Positions 1 through 8,842 of a stretch of DNA of 10,774 nt are shown here, piece after piece. Origin of the DNA: Podila epigama (Eukaryota; Mortierellomycota; Mortierellomycetes; Mortierellales; Mortierellaceae); contig JAAAVE010000030.1 of NCBI GenBank assembly GCA_015679605.1, positions 4,554-15,327 of the forward strand, written 5' to 3'. Both the position numbers and the translations under genes were made by a program. The notes under the pieces are model-generated. The model did no database searches. It was not told where the DNA came from and saw only the letters and a program-made list of their open reading frames with translations. Each line of letters starts with the position of its first letter. Positions within the stretch are counted from its first letter, which is position 1.

Positions 1-39
1 AAAAAAAAAAAAAAAAAAAAAAAAAATAATAATAATAAT
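1..39 (-). repeat. A26 run plus TAA repeats inside the open intron of the ABCG gene
   Basis: The + strand begins with 26 A followed by TAATAATAATAATA. On the coding strand this is TAT repeats followed by a T run, downstream of a CTGAC element. This looks like the polypyrimidine tract of an intron whose AG acceptor lies just outside the window. It is not a transcript poly(A) tail, because the coding strand here is the minus strand and exon sequence resumes at 132. Confidence 0.6.
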
Positions 40-1987
40 ATTCAGGTCAGAATGTAATAGGAGAATCATGAATAGTTGAAGACATCCCCATACTAGTGTC
101 TCATTCTCAAGGTTAAAAGCAAGTGACATACATTGAGGCATGGCAGAGAAGGTCATTGTCGCCAGAAAAGAGGTGATAAAGAACAAGGCAATCGACTTGT
201 TGAAGCTCGTCTGGCCCATCTCAGGGCGGTCTTTCAAGCCCGAGAACAGTGATCCAATCACCAATGCAAAGATAATATGGATCACTGCCGACGCTTGGAA
301 GATGGTCGGGTGCCGAGCCAGGTTTGTCAGGCTGCGCTGGGTCAACAAGCCGATCTGGGTCATGGTCGTGGCAGCATATTCGGTGGCATATTCCTTTTTA
401 TATTTGGCCAGCACAGCGTCGCGCTCCAGCTTTTCAGATGTAAGCACGCCATTCTCCTGGAGCAGCTGTGTCAAATGTGCTTGAGGGTTCGATGACAGAT
501 ACTGGACGTACTTTCCGGCGAAATCCTCTTGACTTGATCCCGACGACGTGTCTTGATGCATGGTAATCAAGTCCACTATAGGATATTATCATATGGAGGA
601 GAAAAGGAGTACAAAAGTCAGAAAGTGAGCTGGTCAATGATGCTGCGTGTCGCAACAACATATTGCTATAAACAACTGCCGCAAATCAGAGCAGAGAACG
701 AATTCGTACAAAAGTAGTCGGCAACGTTCCATCCAACAGGACATTCGTGACCAAGAGCCTCAAAATAGGTGGCAGCTGTCTGGGCCTTGCCAAAATACAC
801 AACCTTGCCTTGAGAGAGCAGCAAAAGATCGTCAAAGAGCTAAGCATGGTTCGAAATCAACAAAGAGTTAGCTAAAAGTTTGACATTCGAGTTGCAACAT
901 CAAAAAGGATGCCATTAACAGAAAGTGAGGTGAATAGATATGATGACCATGGTACCTCATAGATATCTGAACGAGGCTGGTGGACAGTCAAGATGACGGT
1001 GCGACCCTTCTTGGAGAGATCTTTGATGGCGTTGGCGACATTAAGAGCATCCGTGGCCGAGAGACCTGAGGTGGGTTCGTCCAAGAGAAGAACACTGGGG
1101 CTTGACAGAAGCTCAATGCCGATAGTCACACGGCGCTTTTCACCACCCGAGATACCACGGATGATGGCACCACCGACCTTGGTGTCCTTGATGTGAGTCA
1201 GGTTGAGTTCTTGCATAACCTCGTGCACACGAGCAAGCTTGTCAGCGTTGCTCATCGAGCGAGGGAGGCGCATCTTGGCAGCAAATGTAAGCGTCTCGAG
1301 CACAGTGAGGGTTTCGATAAAATCTGTTCATGGTGACGTGACGGTGGGGATAAGAATGACGATGAAGAGTGTTAGAGACGATGAATAACAAGATGCAAAA
1401 GTTTTTTTTTCTTGCGTTAACGAAATATTACCATCCTCTTGGGTGACATAGCCGATGAGGCGCTTGCGAATGGAGCCATATTCCTTGATAGGCACATCGT
1501 TCAGGAGGATGTCACCTTGCAAGTTGCCAACATTACGAGCTTGGCGGTCTGCAAGCAAATCAAGCAATGTCGTCTTGCCTATTCACACATTTCACAATGG
1601 TTCGGGGTCAGCAAGCAAAAGAATGAAATACTTGGAAATAAAACACCAAAAGAGCATCAGAACCACCTTGTCGCAAAATGAGGCACACATACCTGATCCA
1701 CTTGGGCCCATGATGGCGAGGACTCGACCGGGCATGGCCTTGGCAGCGACGTTGGTGAGCAGAGCACGCTGGACGTTGGGCACCTTCTTAAAGATGGACT
1801 TTTTCTCACCCTCTGCAAGGGGTTTAGGGATCGTAATTTCATATTGGAGGCTGGAGATAGTCAAGGAAGCGGGGATGAAGGGCACGCTCTGGTGGGTGGA
1901 GTTGTCCTGGGGAGGGGTGATATTGGAGGCAGAGTTGCTGTTGACGCTCGATGCCTTTTCAGCATCGTCGAAGCTTGTTTTGGTCAT
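1..1987 (-). CDS. ABCG-type half transporter, 5' part (partial at left window edge)
   Basis: ATP-binding half transporter of the ABCG/WHITE family (nucleotide-binding domain before membrane domain); members export lipids, sterols or drugs as dimers. I infer exons at 1987-1693, 1578-1432, 1323-956, 839-710 and 575-132, joining in frame to 461 residues. The fifth intron starts with GTATGT at 131 and runs off the window. Visible motifs: Walker A GPSGSGKTT (94-102), Q-loop YVTQED (Q145), signature ISGGE (205-209), Walker B VLLLDEP (225-231), D-loop SGLSATD, H-loop HQPRSD (H262), then ADYFLDLIT (312-318), which is typical of ABCG proteins. The first two membrane helices lie near 407-424 and 442-457; the remaining four or so helices are missing. 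The roughly 90-residue leader is Ser/Asn-rich. The ATG at 1987 is the first in its frame and has G at -3. Substrate cannot be told from sequence. Confidence 0.95.
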
Positions 1988-2012
1988 GGCTCTTATTCGT
2001 ACGCTTGGACGT

Positions 2013-2156
2013 AATGGAGGGTGTATGAGGAGTGAAGAGAGAGTGAGGAGGATGGAGGGATCAAGCGATGATGTGGAGGAAGAAGAACAAAGAAGAAGAA
2101 TGGAAGAGAGGAGAAACGAACGTTAAATCCTGAAATGGAGTGGAGAAAGAAGAATG
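2013..2156 (-). promoter_or_regulatory. Pyrimidine-rich 5' flank of the ABCG gene
   Basis: The + strand is strongly purine-rich (runs of GAAGAA, GAGGA, GGAGAGGAG), so the coding strand upstream of the ABCG ATG is CT-rich. CT-rich blocks next to start sites are common in fungal core promoters. The block ends about 25 bases before the ATG and probably covers the 5' UTR or transcription start. No convincing TATA box was seen. Confidence 0.45.
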
Positions 2157-2814
2157 GTCGTTCGTGTGGGTTGGATGGGTTGGATGGGTGGACGGATGGT
2201 GGTCAATGTTCGATGAAGGGAAGAAGGAATGGACGATGGGATGGGAGACGTGACAAAAGAAGAAAGAGGATAAAGAGCCATGAAAAAAGCCATGAAAAAA
2301 AAGAACAAGATCCAAACGAGCGCCGCTGGAAGGTGCGGGAGCCTTGCCTGAATTTGTGCCTGTTGGTGCTGAGGCACCAGTGCTCAGAACGAGTGTAGGC
2401 GCTAACAATCAAGACCTGATATTAAAACACATGCCATGCACCATGTCAAGGACAGAATCACAGATTTATCTCATGCCAATTCATGCACAAAGAACAGGCC
2501 CAGTTGTTGCAAACGATGTTTGAAGATGAGAGATGGACATGGGGCAGTTTTGAGTCTTGTTGGTGAGTGAGAAGTAAGGATGAAGAAGGATTATTGTTTT
2601 GTTCAAGATGCTGCCCTGACCTTGTGAAAACAGACCGAGTGCAGTGAGTGAGTGACTGAGAACATGTACAAGAATGGATGAGTGAGTTTGAATGTACGAG
2701 CGAGTTTGAATGCAAACATGAGAAGTGCGTAAAAACAGAGATAAGGTACGTCGTAATTTTCTTTGTTTTTGTTTTTGTTTTTATTCACATGGGGAGGTAG
2801 CATCTGTGGGTATT

Positions 2815-2862
2815 CAATGTCAATGTCAATGCCGATGTCAATGCCGATGCCAATGCCGATGA
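2815..2862. repeat. Degenerate hexanucleotide tandem repeat (CAATGT/CGATGC), 8 units
   Basis: Eight consecutive six-base units run without a gap: CAATGT, CAATGT, CAATGC, CGATGT, CAATGC, CGATGC, CAATGC, CGATGA. Units vary at the second and sixth bases only, and the CAATG and CGATG forms nearly alternate toward the right. It is preceded at 2765-2782 by three GTTTTT units. It lies about 680-730 bases upstream of the UbiA-like start codon. Confidence 0.85.
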
Positions 2863-3270
2863 CAACAAACAATGGTTAAACACTACACCACAATGGGATT
2901 CAATACCAGTGCCAGTGCATGTAAACATTGACAATGCTCTCAAAAATACCTCGCACGGAGTACATTTCGTTAAGTCTGGGTGATAAAAGTGAAACTATAA
3001 TCCCAATTGCCACATGCTTCTATTCATCTCTATTCAATTTAAAGTTTAACGGAAAAGAAGATGAGTGAATGTCGACTGAGTAAATACGGGAATGAGTCGC
3101 CGTCAACTGCATCCATCCATTCATTCATCCATTGCATTGCGTTGTCTTCATTTATTACTGTACAAAGTGGGTAGCATGCATCCATGCATTTCATGGCATT
3201 GTCGTGCCATTCTTGAACAAACAAACAAACAAAGCAGAAAAAAAAAAAGTGCAAAGCATCCATGATTTTC

Positions 3271-3380
3271 CATTTCCTTTTTCTTTCTCTCTCTCTCCGC
3301 CTCTCCGTCTCTCCTTCTCTCTCTCTGTTCTTTTCACCCACACACTCTCACTTTGCCCGCCACACTCTTTCTTAACGACC
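3271..3380 (+). promoter_or_regulatory. CT-rich core promoter or 5' leader of the UbiA-like gene
   Basis: About 100 bases are almost entirely pyrimidine on the coding strand, with several CTCTCTCT stretches. An A11/AAAC block sits just upstream at 3217-3248. No ATG occurs between this tract and the ATG at 3541, so translation of any transcript starting here would begin at 3541. Confidence 0.5.
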
Positions 3381-3540
3381 CCTCACCACCATCACCACGC
3401 CCAAAAAAGACCGCCTGACACCTTTTTTAGCAACAAAAAGCTAAAGATTTAATTTCTCTCCACGACACTCCACTTTTTCTTGTTTTCTCTTTGTTTTTTG
3501 AACACTTCAACATCAACATCAACTCTTGTTAACCTCAGTC

Positions 3541-4788
3541 ATGAAAGCCGAGCACAACAAATCGCAGACATCGGTCTCCTCTACAACAAGCAGCCGGCAG
3601 GTCGATGTCTTTGTCCAGTTCTCTGGGTAATACATCATCAAAAAAACACATTGTCTATTTACTTCCTGACCAAAAGCACTCGATCCATTAAGACTGACTA
3701 AACGTGATCGTTTTGTTTTTGGTATAGCTACAAGAACTGGTTCAAGTTCTTTAACGAACGTGTCGCTTTGATCGTGTACCTCATCACCGCTGCTGGATAT
3801 GTCCTCACCGCCAACTACGCCCTCTCTGATGGTGCAAAGGCATTGCCTCTTCGCCCCTTCTTCTGGACCCTGGTCATTGAGACCCTGTTCCTCATCACCC
3901 TCCGAGTCATGGATGACCTCAAGGATGTTGACACTGTATGTCTTGTGTTATATCAATGTCGTGTGTATGAATTTTTTTTTTTGTGCTTGTAGCATTCTTG
4001 AAAACAAAGAACAACTTGACGAGTCTCCTAACACCTCCACATCATGCCGACCTCCTCATGCACAGGATATCCTCGCCCATCCAGAACGCCCATTGCCTCG
4101 CGGCCTAGTCACTGCCCGCGAAGCTAGCATCGTTGTCCACACCTTGGTCGCTATCTTGATCATCAATGGAATTGTTCTTGCTATCGTCGAGAACCTTGCA
4201 TGCGGACTCCTCTGCATCGCTACCACCGCTTATTACTATGCCATGTTCAAAGAATTTGGTTGTGGTCATTGGCTCAGTGCTCGCCCTATCCTCTATGTCA
4301 TCACTCATCAGCTCGTCATCCTCCTCATGGTCCTCTTCCCCATCGCTGCCTTCTGGGATGCCGACTCACTCAAGGACATTCGCACCTGGCATGCAGCTTT
4401 GCTTCAGTTTGGTGGTTCGTTCACCTTTGAGGTCTGCCGCAAACTCGACCCTACCGCTCACATTGCCCTGGGCACCTACCTCATCGCTTATGGCAAGTTC
4501 CGCACCTTCCTCATGATCCTTTTCGCCGTCCTTGTTGGAGGTTGGGCTTCGTATGTGATGGCTGTCGAAATCATCATGTGGCCCTTCCTCGGCTTCTTGC
4601 TCCTCTCTGTCCTCATCCTGTTCGCCAAGCAGCGTGCACCAAGCACGCCATTGCTCGAAGGCGAGGCTGCCCCCAAGGGCCACAAGCTGGTCGAGCTCAT
4701 CTGCACCTTGATCACCATCCTGACCATGTACATCATCCCCATCAAGGTCTGGAGCGGCTATCCCGAGACGCCAATGCGTTTCCTTTAA
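3541..4788 (+). CDS. UbiA prenyltransferase superfamily membrane protein
   Basis: Inferred exons 3541-3626, 3728-3935 and 4066-4788 join to 338 residues. UbiA enzymes move prenyl chains from diphosphates to aromatic or other acceptors within membranes. Evidence: about nine hydrophobic segments (roughly 41-61, 72-90, 118-139, 143-159, 170-195, 209-222, 243-267, 269-286, 306-327), and a first Asp motif DDLKDVDTD (91-99) followed by HPERPLPRG (103-111), the hallmark of the family (N/D-D-x2-D-x3-D). The second motif is atypical: FEVCRKLD (219-226) stands where DxxxD-type acidic residues are expected. There is no obvious mitochondrial presequence, which argues against COQ2 or COX10. The ATG at 3541 is the first after the CT-rich leader, with G at -3. 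The second intron has a CTAAC at 4028-4032. Codons strongly favour C at third positions. Substrate unknown. Confidence 0.85.
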
Positions 4789-4847
4789 GTCAGCTCTTGT
4801 GCACTCTCTGTTTCGGACCCAACCCTGTCTGTCTGCTCCATCTTCCT

Positions 4848-4853
4848 AATAAA
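4848..4853 (+). terminator. AATAAA polyadenylation signal of the UbiA-like gene
   Basis: An exact AATAAA lies 59 bases after the stop codon. A second exact copy occurs at 4894-4899. Either could define the 3' end; the first is at the more usual distance. Confidence 0.6.
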
Positions 4854-5064
4854 TGTAACGCATAAGTATCTAATGACAAAAAAGAGACATGATAATAAAA
4901 TGATATTTCTACATCATGCAATTTTGATGGAAAAGTCCAATGTCGATTTATACATGATAGCATTGGCGGTGCAACAGTCAATTGAACCCACTTTCTTCAT
5001 CTTGTCATTGGAACATGGATACATGAATGAAACTTTGTTTTGTGGTTGTGGTGAGGTCACGTAG

Positions 5065-5070
5065 TTTATT
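5065..5070 (-). terminator. AATAAA next to the P450 stop codon
   Basis: On the minus strand an AATAAA begins three bases after the TGA of the P450 gene. If used, the 3' UTR would be very short. A weaker TATAAA-like element near 4945-4950 on the same strand is an alternative and would extend the P450 transcript toward the UbiA-like 3' end. Confidence 0.4.
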
Positions 5071-5072
5071 TT

Positions 5073-6960
5073 TCACTCTGCCAATCGTACACCAAGTCGA
5101 ACACCTGGGTTCGGCTTAAGACTAATCGACCATCGGTATGCCAGCTCGCCATTCTCATCCAACATGTCCGGCGCCGGCACAAACTCAAACTCATTGACCA
5201 AGTTTGCAATATGGGTCTTCATCTCCAGCGTCGCAATCTTGTTGCCGATACAGCTGCGCTTGCCATGATAGAACGGAAAGTAGCATACGCCATTAGGAGG
5301 CATATACGGAGGACAACTCTTGTCTGGATTCAACCACCGTTCTGGCTTGAACTCGAGTGAATCTGGTCCCCAAATCTTGGGGTCCCGTTGGAGAATAAAC
5401 ATTGGCAGCTGAAGATTCGTTCCTCCCGGTACAAACAGCGGTTCCATACCATGGCTTCTTGGCAGGTAATCGTCCTCGATAGAGACACGCAAGTTGAGCT
5501 AAAAGAATTAGATAAAGACGTATGTCAATAAAAGATTGTAAAAAAGAAAAAAAGAAAAAGGCAATTGACATTCTATTTGGATGTTAGAGCAAAGTAGTGT
5601 GAACCTACAGGTACTGGTGACCACAGACGTAGACTCTCTCTGATGACGGCATTCAAATAGGGCAAGGAGTTCAGCTCGTCGTATGTAGGGTTGCCATCGA
5701 CGTCGTTGTACAACTGTCGTGTCTCTTCTCGCAGCTTAGTCTGGACGTTGGGGTGTGTAGCCAATTGGAAAAACACCCATGATAATGCTGCCGATGTTGT
5801 TTCCTATGAAAGCAGAGATGGCGACCAAATGGACATTTTTTTTAGTTATTTGATCGTTCAATTGCTGTTGGCAAATTATCACCAAGGAGGAGCAACCTCA
5901 ACCAACAACAAAATGTTCAAAAACTTACATGGCCAGCAAAGATGGCAGTGAAAACATCGTGACGGATCTGAAGGTCTGAACCACCGTTACTACTAAGTTG
6001 ATCCACAAGTAACATGGTCAACATATCCTTCTTTTGGCTGGTTGCATCTTCGTCCTCTGAAAACTGGCCTCTATTTGCCTCGATCTCTCTCATCAATTCC
6101 TGTTTACGTTCCTGGACAAGGACATCCATTGATTGATTGAATCCACGCACCGCGCGCCACGCCCGCCTATTGGTACGAGTCGGGATCCAGTTCGAGAAGG
6201 GCAAAAGTGTCAACAGCGTCACCTGGAATGACTCGACAATGATTTTGTAGTTCTCGAAATCGGGTCCAATCGGCTTTTGGATGGCGTCAAATCCTCGCCC
6301 CAATGCAAACTGCCCGATCGAGTCCAATGTCAGGCAGTAGAAGGATGGTTCCAGGTCGATTGTCCTGAATACCTTCCCGTCTCGCTCCCAGGCCGCAGAA
6401 TGATCACTCTCGTCTCCTTTCCTTGCGAGTCGTGTCCTCCAAACCTCGATCAGATCTTGTGCTACGCCTTGAAACGCGATTGTCATCGATTTTAGGTAGC
6501 TATGCTTAAAGGCCGTAAGCAGGTACTTGCGGTGGGCCGAGTGCTCATGACTCTTCATGGAGAGCAGCGAGTGACCCAAGTTTTGGTCAAACTGCTGTTC
6601 CGTCTCCTTACTCTTGAGCCAGTTGTCGTTTCCCTTGCCGAGAACATAACCGACAGTGACAGGGTCCGAGGTCAACAGTGTCAGGCGACTGAACCAGTAA
6701 TAGCGGATGAGGGACCCAGGGTATTCCATTGCCCAGTCATAGAGGGCCATCATTGGCTTCTTGCGAGTCATGTCGAGCATATTGCCCAGAAACGGGATCT
6801 TGGAGGGCACAGGGCCTGGTAACCTGGACAAGGGAGCAAGGTGGTACGGATAGAGCCAGGACTTGTAGAATCCATATGTGATGATTGCAAGGAAGGTGAC
6901 CGTCAATGATGCCACTGACTGCTGATGCGTGGTCTTTTCAAGCACCGAGAGGATGGCCAT
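5073..6960 (-). CDS. Cytochrome P450 monooxygenase, microsomal type
   Basis: Heme-thiolate monooxygenase, complete. Inferred exons 6960-5929, 5803-5609 and 5498-5073 give 550 residues, normal for a fungal membrane P450. Order of features: an N-terminal anchor helix (about 15-36); a proline-rich hinge LPGPVPSKIPFLGN (47-60); a C-helix region with HSAHRK (140-145), where many P450s have WxxxR; the I-helix oxygen-activation motif AGHETTS (342-348); the K-helix ESLR (400-403); PERW (461-464); and the heme loop FYHGKRSCIG (485-494), which fits FxxGxRxCxG with Cys492 as the iron ligand. SPVPLNLR after the K-helix is restored by the second splice. The anchor predicts an ER membrane protein served by a separate reductase. 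Substrate is unknown; the neighbouring acyl-CoA reductase makes a fatty acid or alcohol possible, but that is inference. CYP family was not assigned. Confidence 0.97.
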
Positions 6961-7006
6961 CTGAGGAAAAATGTATAATGTGGACTGGAAATGAAACTTG
7001 TAGCAA

Positions 7007-7112
7007 AAAAAAAAAGAGAGTGAGAGAGTGAGAGTGAAAGAAAGTAGGGAATGGAGGACAAAATGAGTAAGTTGGACTGTTGGAAGGAGGGAAGGGAAAG
7101 AAATGAAATCAC
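7007..7112 (-). promoter_or_regulatory. Pyrimidine-rich core promoter or leader of the P450 gene
   Basis: The + strand is purine-rich (A11, then GAGAGTGAGAGAGTGAGAGTG, later GGAAGGAGGGAAGGGAAAG), so the coding strand upstream of the P450 ATG at 6960 is CT-rich. It mirrors the blocks before the other three genes. Confidence 0.45.
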
Positions 7113-7585
7113 AATTTGTAAGAGCAAAAGTTTTGTGTTCATATTTTTTTCATTCCTCTGTCTTGCTGTGTCAATCTCGCTTAAAAAGGCCATACAATAA
7201 AATGCACCTGTTGCACCACAAAGTTGCGGATCCTCCTTTTCCTTTGAAATGGCAACGCACTCTTAATAAAACATGAGTGTGACGAACATGGGCACACAAA
7301 GATTCAACAACTGACACTGCCAATGACGACTATGGCCTGGGTATATGACGAAATGTCACGACTCGGCTATGGACCTCTGACATGCGCTGAATGAACATCC
7401 ATCAAGTATGAATTTGCATACCTTCCGACAAGGCAAGGCTTGAGAGATGCACGAGTGACACTGCTGTCGGCGTGGTCAGAGATTGAAACAGTGAGGAGCA
7501 AGGATTGAGATGAGAGTTCCGTCCATCATTGTTTTTTTTTGTTGACAATGATAAGGCAGCAAAGGCTTGGGAAGTGTTTATGTGT

Positions 7586-7609
7586 GTGCGAGTGCGAGTG
7601 CGAATGCGA
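7586..7609. repeat. Hexanucleotide tandem repeat GTGCGA (4 units)
   Basis: Three exact GTGCGA units are followed by ATGCGA, then decay into GAGTATGAGTGAGTGA. The repeat lies about 630 bases upstream of the P450 start. Confidence 0.8.
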
Positions 7610-7837
7610 ATAGGAGTATGAGTGAGTGAATACAAGAGTGAAAGTGGATGAACAAAGAGATTTACATATTGAGCATGTGGGTATTGATTTCATTTTTTTT
7701 GTATTCACTTCTTGTCATTCCGTTAACTTGTGAACAGGCGAAAAATAAGTTAATTTACACTTAAGGTATCCTCAATTTTACTTATTTGACGTATGTACCT
7801 CAATGCCTTATTTCAATACATTCAGTCAATGTGCTCC

Positions 7838-7881
7838 TTTTTTTTTTTGTTTGTTTGTTTACATGCCATGCCATGCCATGC
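7838..7881. repeat. Compound repeat: T11, three GTTT units, four CATGC units
   Basis: A T run (7838-7848) passes into three GTTT units (7849-7860), one A, then four exact CATGC pentamers (7862-7881). On the opposite strand it reads GCATG units, AAAC units, then A11. A similar AAAC-plus-A-run order occurs at 3217-3248 upstream of the UbiA-like gene. Confidence 0.85.
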
Positions 7882-8609
7882 CAGTTTCAGTCCGTTACAA
7901 AAAAGTTCAATGTGCGAAAATAGCGAAATAGCAAACAAACAAAAGCTAATCTTGTGGAAGCAAGCCCATTCATTCAACACAACATTCTGTCGCGAAAGGA
8001 CACTCGTGGAAGCATCTTCTTCAACAAACGCCAAACGAGCGGTAAAATGTTCAACAAGCATTCCGTTGGCTATGATCGAGAGCGCAGCATACCTTGCACA
8101 TGTATCTCCTCGTATTGATCCGCGGATCGTTCCTGTTTCTAGACCGCACTACCCAAACATTATGTTGCACCCACCATGACCGCTTTCTTTCCGTGCCGAG
8201 AGTTAGTAAATATCCATTTTTTTTTTTTTAATTCTCAGCCTTCTTTCTCATATCCAAACATGGAATGAATACATTATTAGCATGGACATGGGCGCTTTGA
8301 ACTTAACACGGGCAGGATTGCTATCTTGCTTGCGCACTCGCTATTCATCATCCTAATGACTCGATCACGTCTGTAAGTTATTCCGTTCAACATTTCCAGA
8401 TCCTTGAAGGACAAAAGGTCGGTCAATGTCTAAAGTTGCGAACCTGATGTGTGCCCATCCGTTTAATCTTGGGCCCAGTTATTCACTCATTTCCTTTTTA
8501 TTGTAACCATTGCACGGGGCACTCATTCAGCCATGTGCTACCTCCATTTCTTGGACAACATGTCAACGTATGACTGACTTTACAAACTCTGCTGCTCACT
8601 TCCAACTTT

Positions 8610-8625
8610 AAAAAAAAAAAAAAAA
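8610..8625 (+). promoter_or_regulatory. Poly(dA:dT) tract upstream of the acyl-CoA reductase gene
   Basis: Sixteen consecutive A residues lie about 220 bases before the ATG and directly upstream of a pyrimidine-rich stretch (8626-8708). Poly(dA:dT) tracts are known to exclude nucleosomes in fungal promoters; a role here is inferred from position only. Confidence 0.4.
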
Positions 8626-8842
8626 CTCTACTTTTCATATTTCCTTCTGTCCTGGCCATCATTTCCTTGCACTCTGATCCTGCTCTCTTTGCCCAATTTT
8701 CACTCCAAGGTAAGAGAAGCAACTCTCTGTGTTGTCTATGACAACCTGACATCCAGACTGCCTACTCTTGATATCCTGTCCTCACTCTACGAGTGATTCA
8801 TGATATAGGAAACCATCGCACTTCATACATACAGCCAAAACA

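Larger units (their letters stand above)
1988..3540. other. Divergent intergenic region between ABCG gene and UbiA-like gene
   Basis: This stretch of about 1.55 kb carries no gene I can support. The open frames in it are short and read as low-complexity peptide (Ile/Gly/Asp repeats, Ser/Phe runs) that track the simple repeats. It holds the two presumed promoters, a hexanucleotide tandem repeat, GTTTTT units at 2765-2782, a near-exact 15-base direct repeat at 2680-2694 and 2698-2712, ATCC/ATTC units at 3111-3134, and AAAC units at 3217-3233 followed by an A11 run at 3238-3248. The repeats lie mostly on the side nearer the UbiA-like gene. Confidence 0.7.
6961..8842. other. Divergent intergenic region between P450 and fatty acyl-CoA reductase genes
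   Basis: This 1.88-kb stretch lacks a gene I can support. The largest frame, at 7793-8179 (128 codons, plus), has no recognisable motif and begins in a low-complexity Phe/Cys/His segment encoded by T runs and CATGC repeats. The region holds a purine-rich block beside the P450 start, GTGCGA units at 7586-7609, a T11-GTTT-CATGC compound repeat at 7838-7881, a T13 run at 8217-8229, an A16 run at 8610-8625, a 12-base palindrome at 8117-8128, and a pyrimidine-rich leader before the reductase. Confidence 0.7.

Noticed and set aside
1-26. Poly(A) tail or retroposed cDNA end
   Set aside because: The tract is a T run on the coding strand of the ABCG gene, inside an intron with a GTATGT donor. There is no intron-less copy or target-site duplication in view.
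1455-2126. 223-codon open frame on the plus strand
   Set aside because: It is antisense to exons 1-2 and the first intron of the ABCG gene, whose spliced product carries the full set of ABC motifs. The plus-strand peptide has no recognisable domain and ends in a low-complexity Arg/Glu run.
2203-2412. Phe/Ser-rich short frames in the ABCG upstream region
   Set aside because: Composition follows the purine/pyrimidine-rich DNA; several overlapping frames are open at once, as expected for low-complexity noncoding sequence.
3799-4788. 329-codon uninterrupted frame as the whole UbiA-like protein
   Set aside because: Its first third is in the wrong frame and reads through the intron at 3936-4065. 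Splicing 3541-3626, 3728-3935 and 4066-4788 restores the DDLKDVDTD motif and extra membrane helices.
6502-6822. 106-codon plus-strand frame
   Set aside because: Shadow of P450 exon 1 on the opposite strand.
7793-8179. 128-codon plus-strand frame in the divergent region
   Set aside because: No motif or clear domain, a low-complexity beginning made by T runs and CATGC repeats, and no promoter or polyadenylation context. A species-specific small gene cannot be excluded without transcripts.
6961-8842. tRNA or other structured RNA gene
   Set aside because: I looked for T-arm (GGTTCGA) and B-box-like sequences and cloverleaf complementarity and found none convincing on either strand.
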